IMG/VR virus record: IMGVR_UViG_3300049491_000058
Coordinates: 1 to 21,057 of that record
Origin: a virus
Length of the DNA: 21,057 nt
Strand: one strand, 5' to 3'
Shown: piece after piece, positions 7,094 to 14,545 of the stretch
Position numbering within the stretch: the stretch's first letter is position 1
Layout of the letters: each line of letters begins with the position of its first letter
Notes under the pieces: model-generated
What the model saw: the letters and a program-made list of their open reading frames with translations, nothing else
Told to the model about the DNA's origin: nothing
Database searches by the model: none
Program-made: the position numbers and the translations under genes

Positions 7094-7798
7094 ATGACTA
7101 CAGCGCTTGAGTTGATATCCTCGTCTTTGAGACTTGCGAATATCCTTGGCGAGGGACAAACTGCGTCGGCAGATCAGGGGTCGAATGCGCTAGAGGTTCT
7201 GAATGACCTACTGGACGCGCTCAATGTCGATTCGCTAGCCCTGTATCAAACTACGAACGATCAGGTTCTCACTGTTCCCGGTCAATCGCTGTACACAATC
7301 GGCACTGGCGGCAATTGGACAGTAGATCGTCCGGTACAGATCAACAGTGCATACATTGACTTCAACGGTGTTTCTTTCCCGGTTGCAGAAGTCAATCAGG
7401 ATGAATACAACCTCATCACACTCAAGGGGATGCAGGGTGCATTTATCCCTCGTTTCTTCCTTTACCTGAACACTTTCCCCCTAGGCACACTGACATTGTG
7501 GCCCACGCCATCGCAGGCGCTCACGTTTACGATGTCTGTCGATAGAGTTTTGGCGAACGTGCCTCTACTTGCGACATCTTTAACTCTGCCGCCTGGTTAT
7601 AAAAAGATGCTTCGTGCATTACTAGCGGTTGAACTCTGCCCAGAATATGGGCGCGAGCCGTCGCCTACGCTTGCGAAGATGGCCCGTGAATCGCTGGCAG
7701 CGGTCAAGCGATCTAACCACGTCCCGGTTGTTTCTGAGTACGATCCATCAATCATAGGCGCACCCGCAGGGCTGGCCGCATTCTTGTCTGGATATTGA
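7094..7798 (+). CDS. tail accessory factor, P22 gp4-like
   Basis: A 234-residue protein with a strong AGAGGTG ribosome binding site. The N-terminus (TTALELISSSLRLANILGEG, then ALEVLNDLLDALNVDSLALY) is the helical start typical of the P22 gp4 tail accessory family, which joins the portal to extend the DNA channel. Then follow LTVPGQSLYTIGTGGNWTV, RPVQINSAY and FPLGTLTLWPTPSQALTFTM, a beta region also seen in this family, and a helical C-terminus (YKKMLRALLAVELCPEYGRE). It is longer than P22 gp4 (166 residues) but similar to many gp4 homologues in other podoviruses. P22 gp4 is reported to have peptidoglycan hydrolase activity; I see no motif that would show it here. Order after the coat and before the gp10-like gene supports the call. 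Confidence 0.8.
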   Translation: MTTALELISSSLRLANILGEGQTASADQGSNALEVLNDLLDALNVDSLALYQTTNDQVLTVPGQSLYTIGTGGNWTVDRPVQINSAYIDFNGVSFPVAEVNQDEYNLITLKGMQGAFIPRFFLYLNTFPLGTLTLWPTPSQALTFTMSVDRVLANVPLLATSLTLPPGYKKMLRALLAVELCPEYGREPSPTLAKMARESLAAVKRSNHVPVVSEYDPSIIGAPAGLAAFLSGY

Positions 7799-7799
7799 T

Positions 7800-8363
7800 A
7801 TGACCATCATTCTGTCGGCTCCATACGGCACTTATGCAAGCGGCGCAACTGTTGATCTTGACAATGCAACAGAGGCGGCGCTAGTTGCACAAGGTAGAGC
7901 GGCATATTCAGGGTCTAGCCCTGGTGCGGTCTTTTCACCTCTTACGCCTGTAGAACAGCAGGCGCTTAGGGATAACGGGACTACGGCGACAGGCGGTGGC
8001 TCTCTGACTTCATCTCAGGTCGCTGGCCTAAATAGCGGCGTCATCTTGTCCTCGACTGGGGTCCAATATTCACTTTCTGAGGTTCTACCGGGCCCGACTA
8101 CCCTGACAGGGGCAGGAACAACGCAGGTTGTTACGGGATCATCTGAGGTTGCTGGGTGGTATTGCAGCGTGGCGGCAGGCACGATTACCGTTTACGACAA
8201 CACTGCCTCTGCGGGTACCCCGATCATCAACGCAGAGACTTTGGTAGCAGGCCCGAGGCCGATCATGGGCGCAGGCACAAACGGGCGTGACATCTTCGCA
8301 ACCGGGGTGCGCGTGGTCCTGAGTGGAGCTGCCACGGTTCGTTTCTACGCAGCAGCCGCTTGA
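7800..8363 (+). CDS. small modular virion protein with shared N-terminal module
   Basis: A 187-residue protein whose ATG follows the gp4-like stop by one nucleotide. Residues 1-59 are the N-terminal module, 48 of 59 residues identical to the product starting at 10020 and related to that of 6335. A Gly/Ser/Thr linker follows (residues 60-90), then a small beta domain with TVYDNTASAGTPIINAE and GVRVVLSGAATVRFYAA, like short capsid- or tail-associated beta domains in phages. It has no enzymatic signature. It could be a decoration protein or adaptor that lets the neighbouring beta-helix protein attach to the virion; that partnership is inferred from order alone. Confidence 0.55.
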   Translation: MTIILSAPYGTYASGATVDLDNATEAALVAQGRAAYSGSSPGAVFSPLTPVEQQALRDNGTTATGGGSLTSSQVAGLNSGVILSSTGVQYSLSEVLPGPTTLTGAGTTQVVTGSSEVAGWYCSVAAGTITVYDNTASAGTPIINAETLVAGPRPIMGAGTNGRDIFATGVRVVLSGAATVRFYAAAA

Positions 8364-8372
8364 GGCTGAGCC

Positions 8373-10007
8373 ATGACGACCTATTACCTGGACTGGAATC
8401 GTGGCAGCGACGCCTACACGTCGGGGCAGGCGCAAAACATGGCTACGCCATGGAAATCGCTGTCAAAAATAACGAGCGTTGCGGCGGCTGGCGGGGACCA
8501 GTTCCTACTGGCGTCAGATTCATCCTGGCTTGTTGCCGGAGACTACGGATTCAATCTGCCGGGGACGTGGACAGGCACAAAAGAGAATCCTGTGATTATC
8601 GGGAAATACGACCCCGTTTATCCTACTACAAACAAGCCTTTGATAGAAAAGTACACAAGCTTTGTCGCTGGTGACTGGACATATGACGCGCCGAATAACG
8701 CATGGTATGCGACTCTTGCTTCCGCGGTAGGCGGATTGGATTTGGTCTATATAGATGATTCGTGGGTCGCTAACGCGACGGATGCAAACACGCTGCCTAT
8801 TGACTCAGTATATGGCAGATATCAATGGACAGGTAGCAGGTTGTATATTTATGCTCCGTCTGGCACTAACCCGGCTACATATTACAGATCGGTTCTATAT
8901 AGTTCGGCAATATCTACCACTCTGTTTACACTAAATGGTACTTGTGGATTCATAAAGTTTCAGGATTTGCGATTCAACAAATCTGCCGGATGCATCATGG
9001 TATATAGCGGAGGCGCAACACCGGTAGGGGCAATCATCGAGCGATGCGATGGAACACTTGTATCATCAGTTTTTAGGACGTATTCAGACCACTTCGGATA
9101 CACAGATACCATCATTCGTCAATGCACGATCAACGGATTTGGCTCTGCGGGAACGAGTCACGGCAGTTTCGGAGATTCTGTTTACCACGCTGTAGACATC
9201 TACGATAACTCTATCAACGATGGGCCGCACTGTTTCGTACAGGGTGGAAACTACTTCCAATGTGGTTCTACAGCGGCTAGAAACCGAGTGCATAACAACA
9301 CATACGAATCAATTAGATTCGGAAACGTAGGGAAATCTACAGATGGATGCGCCGTTTATGCCGAGGAGGGTACTAGACTGCTATACACGTATAGCAATCT
9401 GATAACTAACTCGTGCAATGCCTTCATGGATAACAGCGGAAGACAGAACTTTTGGTACAACAACGTAGTATTGAATTGCAGAAGCGCGATGGTGTTGTCA
9501 GATGGCGGAAACATTGGCACTACCGATTTCTATTTCATAAATAACACATGCCAAGTGGGAGGAGGTATTCCTCCAGAAGCCGGAGATAATGTGCGGGCGC
9601 GTGGCGTAGAAGTTTATAAGGACGTTGGCCTAGTGCTCACGGCAGTGCGTATCCAGAATAACGTATTCTGGAACATCGGAACCACTTGGCCTGCGGCAAT
9701 CTATACAGCGCAAGTTAATACTACTACACAGACGTTTGACGCAAACGCTTACACCACCGGGACATATACGGACCTTGCGCGCAGAGAGTTTGCACCGTTC
9801 ACCGTTGAATCCGCAACGAACACGCTTACGCCAGCTGACTTATTTCTTGATGCGTTTGGCAAACTTGAGTCCGGCTCCCCGCTCATCGGAACTGGTACGA
9901 AAGTAGCCGGCACTACTCCAAAACGCGACTTTGATCTGGTACAGCGCAGAAAGACTCCAAGCATAGGAGCGTATGACGTAGCTCAGATGCGCGCCGCGAT
10001 GACATAA
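8373..10007 (+). CDS. right-handed beta-helix virion protein, possible depolymerase
   Basis: A 544-residue protein. The N-terminus YYLDWNRGSDAYTSGQAQN followed by TPWKSLSKI is the typical opening of right-handed parallel beta-helix proteins (GSD-N-G and PWKTL pattern). The middle has Asn ladder-like turns (YDNSIND, HNNTYES, WYNNVVLN, FINNTCQVG, IQNNVFWN) at regular spacing, one coil per about 22-25 residues. The end has GKLESGSPLIGTGT and PSIGAYD, a common closing signature of this class. Such folds in phages usually bind or cleave surface polysaccharides; catalytic residues cannot be assigned. It lacks the tailspike head-binding domain, so attachment must be through another protein, perhaps the flanking modular ones. 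The gene is visibly richer in A and T (about 8590-9560) than its neighbours, which suggests transfer. Confidence 0.7.
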   Translation: MTTYYLDWNRGSDAYTSGQAQNMATPWKSLSKITSVAAAGGDQFLLASDSSWLVAGDYGFNLPGTWTGTKENPVIIGKYDPVYPTTNKPLIEKYTSFVAGDWTYDAPNNAWYATLASAVGGLDLVYIDDSWVANATDANTLPIDSVYGRYQWTGSRLYIYAPSGTNPATYYRSVLYSSAISTTLFTLNGTCGFIKFQDLRFNKSAGCIMVYSGGATPVGAIIERCDGTLVSSVFRTYSDHFGYTDTIIRQCTINGFGSAGTSHGSFGDSVYHAVDIYDNSINDGPHCFVQGGNYFQCGSTAARNRVHNNTYESIRFGNVGKSTDGCAVYAEEGTRLLYTYSNLITNSCNAFMDNSGRQNFWYNNVVLNCRSAMVLSDGGNIGTTDFYFINNTCQVGGGIPPEAGDNVRARGVEVYKDVGLVLTAVRIQNNVFWNIGTTWPAAIYTAQVNTTTQTFDANAYTTGTYTDLARREFAPFTVESATNTLTPADLFLDAFGKLESGSPLIGTGTKVAGTTPKRDFDLVQRRKTPSIGAYDVAQMRAAMT

Positions 10008-10019
10008 ATTGGGGATGAA

Positions 10020-10196
10020 ATGACAATCATTCTTTCGCAGCCGTATGCCACATATGCTGCTGGCGCGAGTGTGGACCTTGATAATGCTACAGAGGCGGCG
10101 CTAGTGTCTCAGGGTAGGGCTGCTTACTCTGGGGTGAGCCCCGGAAGCATCTTCACCCCACTAACCGCGAAAGAACAGCAAGCTCTGAGAGATAAC
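10020..10196 (+). repeat. diverged DNA copy of 7800-7976 encoding the N-terminal module
   Basis: This stretch and 7800-7976 encode 48 identical residues of 59, but their DNA differs at many third codon positions; the longest common run I see is 17 nt (ACAGAGGCGGCGCTAGT). The duplication is therefore old and kept by selection on the protein. Confidence 0.7.
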
Positions 10197-11123
10197 AATG
10201 CGACCGATGCCAGGTTTTTCGTGGCGTACTGGTCGGACTATGCTGGCGCTTCTGTTGTTCTTCCTAACGGAACCTATGCAAACGCACAGACTGACACAAC
10301 CACTACAGCCGGTGTTGTATATCCTAACTTCGGATACACAAACCTAACGTGGAGTCCTTCTGGAGCAATAGCGAACGCTATCCGATTCACTCGGATTAGT
10401 AAGATGCGCTATGACACTACACAATCAAATTCAGGCGCAGGGCACGCTGGCGGTGCAGTTGACTGGTATGAGCAAGTAGGGACAGGTAATCCAGGGCTGG
10501 CAATCGCTCACGAAGCAAAGTTTGAGAACAATAACGCCTCGGCTACCATTACATCAGGTAAGGGCCAGGAGGTACAGCTGTCCGCTAATCTAGGGACACT
10601 CTCAGGCTATCAGGGCGTTGTGTCTCAGGTTTTGTCCAATGCAGGGACTATTTCAGCGTGTATTCTGTATGACGCTGACATTTCTGGTAACGCGGGGACG
10701 ATCTCGACGCTGTACGGGTTTTATTTTCATGACCTTAGCGCGATTTCTGGGATCACGTCAAAGACATCATTCAGGAATGACGATCCTAACGCACCGATTA
10801 GAAGCCTTGCGCCTGTGGTCGTTTCTGCTACGCAGAGGGCATCGCCTACGGCAGGACAGACTGTAACCGTATCCGCAAACAAGGATCGCTTGATTCTTAC
10901 GCCGGCCGGCACATTGGCTACTTTGACGATCTTGTTACCTGCTGCTGCGACACTGTCAGACGGTGCATTTTTTGAAGTACAAACATCACAAGTCATTACG
11001 TCACTTACCTGGACATGCTCTGGGGCGGCATTCATTCTCGCTCCCGCTTCACTTGCCATTGCCAAGGGTGTCACGATTAGGTGGGACTCGACCAATACGG
11101 CATGGTGGGGTGTTTCTTACTAA
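10020..11123 (+). CDS. modular virion fibre-like protein with shared N-terminal module
   Basis: A 367-residue protein with GGGGA upstream. Residues 1-59 are the N-terminal module shared with the 7800 product (48 of 59 identical). Residues about 65-270 form a Gly/Ser/Thr-rich beta region (AVDWYEQVGTGNPGLAIAHE and TISTLYGFYFHDLSAISGIT) as in phage fibres and tail proteins with intramolecular sheets. The last 90 residues (QTVTVSANKDRLILTPAGTL, LTWTCSGAAFILAPASL) match a small C-terminal beta domain found at the end of many phage fibre proteins. It is likely a surface fibre anchored by its N-terminus. I see no catalytic motif. Confidence 0.6.
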   Translation: MTIILSQPYATYAAGASVDLDNATEAALVSQGRAAYSGVSPGSIFTPLTAKEQQALRDNNATDARFFVAYWSDYAGASVVLPNGTYANAQTDTTTTAGVVYPNFGYTNLTWSPSGAIANAIRFTRISKMRYDTTQSNSGAGHAGGAVDWYEQVGTGNPGLAIAHEAKFENNNASATITSGKGQEVQLSANLGTLSGYQGVVSQVLSNAGTISACILYDADISGNAGTISTLYGFYFHDLSAISGITSKTSFRNDDPNAPIRSLAPVVVSATQRASPTAGQTVTVSANKDRLILTPAGTLATLTILLPAAATLSDGAFFEVQTSQVITSLTWTCSGAAFILAPASLAIAKGVTIRWDSTNTAWWGVSY

Positions 11124-11132
11124 AGAACTTTG

Positions 11133-12521
11133 ATGATTCCATTCGTCGGACCAAGCTACGCGCTTTTTAACAGAAAAGCGAGCGCGCAGAGGTCTGTCAA
11201 TCTGTACCTAGTCGGAATGGAAACGCCGTCCAAGGCGCAATTCATTCTTCAATCAGTTCCAGGATTGACGATCAAAACGGAGCTTGGCTCCGAAGTCAGA
11301 GGCATGTTCTCTGCTGATAGACGATTATTCGTCGTAGCAGGCGATACGTTATACGAGATTGCTGCGGGAACTTTCGCCGCAACAAACCTAGGCACTCTGC
11401 TTACGTCAACCGGGCCTGTAGATTTTGCATGGGGGACGACGCAACTTGTCATTGTTGACGGACCATATGGGTACGTCCTAACTCTTGCATCCAATGCGTT
11501 TGCGCGGATCACTGATCCTGACTGGCTAGGGTCTTCAAGGGCGTCCTATCTTGACGGGTATTTCATCTTTGCAACGCAGAGTGGGCAACAGTTTTATCTA
11601 TCTCAGATCGATGATGCGTCGAATCTGGATTCACTAGACTTTGCGAGCGCAGAGACTGCGCCTGATGACATCATCGCGCACCTGATAAACCACCATGAAA
11701 TATGGCTATTTGGGGAACAGACGACAGAGGTATGGTTCGATTCTGACTCTGTAGACTTCCCCTTAAGCAGGAATAGAGGGGCTCTAATGGATATCGGTTG
11801 CATCGCAACATTCAGCGCGCAGCGTGTTGACAATGGCGTGATGTGGATCGGGCAAGACAAGGCAGGGTCAGGCATTGTTTATAGAGCCGTAGGCTATCAG
11901 CCGCAGAGGATAAGCACGATTGCTGTCGAGGAGGCGCTTCAGTCATCCTCTGACCTGACTCAGGCCGTGGCATATGTGTATCAGTCTAACGGGCAGACGT
12001 TCTACTGCATCAATGCGCCTGGTGTTGCCTCTACGTGGTGCTTCGAAATATCGACCGGCGCATGGCATGAGAGGTGCGACGTTGATGCGACTGGCGCATT
12101 CGTGGCCCATAGGGCAACGCGTGCTTGCTTCGCACTAGGTGAACACACTGTCGGAGACGCTGAAGGAAATTTGTACGTCATGGACCCGACAGTTAACACG
12201 TTCAACGGCGACACATTGAAAAGGACGCGCATAAGTCCGAACGATGTAGTTCCAGCCAGGGATCGAATTTTCTATTCTGAATTCCTGCTTGATTGCACGG
12301 CAGGACTTGCCGCGTCAGGTATTTCTCCGGTTGCCACATTGTCATGGTCTGACGATGGAGGGATGACCTACGGAAATCCAGTCCCTAGAAGCATTGGCAC
12401 AATCGGAAATTTCTACAATCGCATTCAGTGGACTAGACTAGGATACGCACGAGATAGAGTGTGGCGGGTTGATTTCTCAGATGATGCACCGTTTTCAATC
12501 ATAGAAGGTGTAAGCAGATGA
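11133..12521 (+). CDS. packaged DNA stabilization protein, P22 gp10-like
   Basis: A 462-residue protein, close to P22 gp10 (472). The opening IPFVGPSYALFNRKASAQRS with VNLYLV, then QSVPGLTI and VRGMFSADRRLFVVAGDTLY, follow the family pattern of an N-terminal arm and beta-propeller-like repeats. WFITDLED in P22 has its counterpart in QQFYLSQIDDASNLDSL here, and IIAHLINHHEIWLFGEQTTE with VWFDS matches the central signature (in P22, IVCFGSSTIEYF). The product plugs the gp4-extended portal channel after packaging. I prefer ATG 11133 over the TTG immediately before it. The 4-nt overlap with the next gene (ATGA at 12518-12521) suggests coupled translation. Confidence 0.85.
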   Translation: MIPFVGPSYALFNRKASAQRSVNLYLVGMETPSKAQFILQSVPGLTIKTELGSEVRGMFSADRRLFVVAGDTLYEIAAGTFAATNLGTLLTSTGPVDFAWGTTQLVIVDGPYGYVLTLASNAFARITDPDWLGSSRASYLDGYFIFATQSGQQFYLSQIDDASNLDSLDFASAETAPDDIIAHLINHHEIWLFGEQTTEVWFDSDSVDFPLSRNRGALMDIGCIATFSAQRVDNGVMWIGQDKAGSGIVYRAVGYQPQRISTIAVEEALQSSSDLTQAVAYVYQSNGQTFYCINAPGVASTWCFEISTGAWHERCDVDATGAFVAHRATRACFALGEHTVGDAEGNLYVMDPTVNTFNGDTLKRTRISPNDVVPARDRIFYSEFLLDCTAGLAASGISPVATLSWSDDGGMTYGNPVPRSIGTIGNFYNRIQWTRLGYARDRVWRVDFSDDAPFSIIEGVSR

Positions 12522-12826
12522 GCGCGATAGCACAGTACAGCGCCGTCAATGCTCCATTTGTCGATCCGACATCCGGCATTTTGTCGTATGCGGCGAATGT
12601 GTTCTTACGTGATCTGTGGATGCGTACCGGAGGCACTACCGCCCCGACGAATAACGAGTTGTCAGCCACAGAGTATGCTGATGCTGGTATCGAATCAATG
12701 CAGGCCGATATCTATCGTCTAAGGGATGAGCTTGAAGCTACCCAAGGCCAAGTCAGCCACTTGCGCGATGCACTCGCACAATTGCAGGTACAGATCACCG
12801 GAATAGATCAAGGGGTTGTCATATGA
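12518..12826 (+). CDS. small coiled-coil protein at the tail-needle position
   Basis: A 102-residue protein overlapping the gp10-like gene by 4 nt. Residues 13-44 (FVDPTSGILSYAANVFLRDL then WMRTGGTTAPT) match a short motif frequent at the start of phage tail proteins. Residues 58-93 form a perfect heptad series with hydrophobic or small residues at 58, 61, 65, 68, 72, 75, 79, 82, 86, 89 and 93. In P22 the gene after gp10 is gp26, a trimeric coiled-coil needle of 233 residues. This could be a very short needle or only its adaptor; that role is inferred from place and coiled coil. Confidence 0.6.
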   Translation: MSAIAQYSAVNAPFVDPTSGILSYAANVFLRDLWMRTGGTTAPTNNELSATEYADAGIESMQADIYRLRDELEATQGQVSHLRDALAQLQVQITGIDQGVVI

Positions 12827-13155
12827 CTGTTACGGCTAAGTGCTTGCTTGAAAGCAAGATCGCAGAAAACGCGCAGACCACCCAATACACGGCTGTAGGT
12901 GTACGGACGATCATCGACAAACTGACTGGATACAACTACACAGGCGGGTCTGTTGCGCTGTCTATCAATCTCGTTGCCCCGGCAGGCGCCGCAGGAGCAG
13001 CGAATCTGTGCGTTGTGAAAACGATCAGTGCGGGGGAAACGTACACTTTTCCTGAGATCGTAGGTCATGTGTTAAACCCTGGTGGGTTTATCAGCACACT
13101 CGCCGGCGCCGCGACTTCAATCACAATCCGTATCAGCGGGCGCGAGATCAGTTAA
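12823..13155 (+). CDS. small beta-rich virion protein, unknown
   Basis: A 110-residue protein with a 4-nt overlap (ATGA) with the preceding gene. It is beta-rich with a recognisable small-protein pattern of phage head-tail regions: TTQYTAVGVRTIIDKLTGYN, ALSINLVAPAG, and VKTISAGETYTFPEIVGHVL followed by LNPGGFIS. No catalytic residues, signal peptide or membrane segment are visible. Placement between a needle-like gene and the ejection cassette suggests a tail-tip or neck component, but I do not recognise the function. Confidence 0.55.
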   Translation: MTVTAKCLLESKIAENAQTTQYTAVGVRTIIDKLTGYNYTGGSVALSINLVAPAGAAGAANLCVVKTISAGETYTFPEIVGHVLNPGGFISTLAGAATSITIRISGREIS

Positions 13156-13416
13156 ATGCACCCCGGCGAGCTGCTTAAATCCTCAACCTCGCCGGTTGCT
13201 ACCGTAACGCTTGGTGCAAGCCCTGCAACGTATCTAGCGACTGTTGCAGGGTCGCTTTGCATTGCAGGGGGGACTGTGACGGCAATAGCTCATGTCAGGT
13301 CTACAGTGTCTAATGTGCTCGGGATCATTTCCGGGTGCGTTCATCTTAGGGCCGGCGACTCGATAACAGTGACCTATGCGGTAATACCTACAGCAGTTAC
13401 TTTCCTACCGGATTGA
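13156..13416 (+). CDS. small beta-rich phage protein, unknown
   Basis: An 86-residue protein whose ATG directly follows the preceding TAA. The sequence SPVATVTLGASPATYLA, VSGG-like GTVTAIAHVRS and AGDSITVTYAVIPTAVTFLP fits a small beta domain common among short phage structural genes, where ASP-(F/T)-Y and a closing GDS-V-V-Y-PT motif recur. It may be a tail-tip or decoration component made together with the 110-residue neighbour. No function is recognised. Confidence 0.55.
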   Translation: MHPGELLKSSTSPVATVTLGASPATYLATVAGSLCIAGGTVTAIAHVRSTVSNVLGIISGCVHLRAGDSITVTYAVIPTAVTFLPD

Positions 13417-13420
13417 TGCC

Positions 13421-14545
13421 ATGAACTTCGAAGAATATCAAGGTCTGCTGACGCAGTACATGCAGGACCATCCGTACGTCACAAAGTACGTTGATATGTC
13501 GCTTCCGTTGACTGATCGGGCCGGTGATCCTAACGCTGTAGAAAACGAAGGGTTGGCAAACAAGCAATATCACGACTGGCGCAACACGCTAACTCCGAAT
13601 CAACTTCAAGAGTACGACACCGCGCAGCACGAAAATTATGCCAAAGGTGTCAAGATGCAGCGTCTGGTGTTTGGCGGCGCTCTTGCTGGAATGGGTGGGC
13701 TTGGGTTGCTTGCCGCGAATGGTGGCTCGTTGCCTGCGTTCGCCGGCAATGCTCTCGGGTCATCGCTTGGAGGTAGTGAGATTGCGGGTACAGCAGGTGC
13801 AATGGCTGGAGGGCTTGGCGAGGGTGTTGCTCCTGCATTCATGGGAGCGGGAAGCATTGGAGCAGGCGCCGGTACGGACGCAATACTTGGTGGGGGGCTT
13901 GGTATGGATCTGGGTAGCCTTTTTGGATCGGGCGGTATCGGAGGATCACTACTCAATGTAGGAGGCAATCTCGTTTCTGGATTGCTGGGGTCAAGCGCAG
14001 CCAAGAAGGCTTCGCAGGCACAGATTGACGCCGGCAATCAATCGAACGAGTTAGCCAGGTACATCTATGACCAGAGCAGGTCAGATGCGGCCCCGTACAG
14101 ACAGGCAGGCGTGTCTGCGCTCGAAGGAATCCAGCGGTTGCTGTCGAATCCGAACAGCCTCACTGAACAGCCAGACTATCAATTCGGATTCAACGAAGGG
14201 ACAAAGGCACTCAATCAAGGCGCGGCTTCTCGTGGCATGACATACAGCGGGGCTCAAGGCAAGGCGTTGCAGCGATATGGAAATGACTACGCCGGCACGA
14301 AACTAAACGAGTCATACAACCGACTCGCATCGCTTGCAGGCATCGGTCAGCAGGCAAACACCGTAGGCGCCGCAACCGGACAGAACTACGCAAACAATGT
14401 CGGGCAGACAATGCAGGGCATGGGGAATGCGCAGGGGTCTGGATACATGGGCAGCGCGAATTCTTGGGGCAACGCCATAGGGAATTCGCTGAACAACTAT
14501 CAGCAGAACGAAATGCTCAACCTGTTGATGAATCGGGGCAAGTAA
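13421..14545 (+). CDS. ejection (DNA transfer) protein, gp7-position
   Basis: A 374-residue protein. Residues 1-80 are polar and helical. Residues about 84-185 are very rich in Gly and Ala (RLVFGGALAGMGGLGLLAAN onward), fit for membrane insertion. The C-terminal half has the pattern of phage DNA transfer proteins: AAKKASQAQIDAGNQ, RSDAAPYRQAGVSALEGIQ, QPDYQFGFNEGTKALNQGAA, SRGMTYSGAQGKALQRYGND and YNRLASLAG. These proteins leave the capsid with the DNA and help form a conduit through the envelope. P22 gp7 is 229 residues, so this is longer, but homologues of this size are usual in other podoviruses. The tail end is Asn/Gln/Gly-rich. First of four adjacent ejection-type genes. Confidence 0.8.
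   Translation: MNFEEYQGLLTQYMQDHPYVTKYVDMSLPLTDRAGDPNAVENEGLANKQYHDWRNTLTPNQLQEYDTAQHENYAKGVKMQRLVFGGALAGMGGLGLLAANGGSLPAFAGNALGSSLGGSEIAGTAGAMAGGLGEGVAPAFMGAGSIGAGAGTDAILGGGLGMDLGSLFGSGGIGGSLLNVGGNLVSGLLGSSAAKKASQAQIDAGNQSNELARYIYDQSRSDAAPYRQAGVSALEGIQRLLSNPNSLTEQPDYQFGFNEGTKALNQGAASRGMTYSGAQGKALQRYGNDYAGTKLNESYNRLASLAGIGQQANTVGAATGQNYANNVGQTMQGMGNAQGSGYMGSANSWGNAIGNSLNNYQQNEMLNLLMNRGK

Noticed and set aside
6119-7159. Long open frame on the minus strand (346 codons)
   Set aside because: It lies opposite the end of the coat gene, the 6335 gene and a strong terminator; the translation is Arg-rich and of shadow type, and no minus-strand gene is otherwise present.
11130-11132. TTG start for the gp10-like gene
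   Set aside because: An ATG follows at once at 11133 and is the simpler start.
13636-14037. Minus-strand open frame rich in Pro and Ser
   Set aside because: Mirror of the Gly/Ala-rich segment of the ejection protein; low complexity only.
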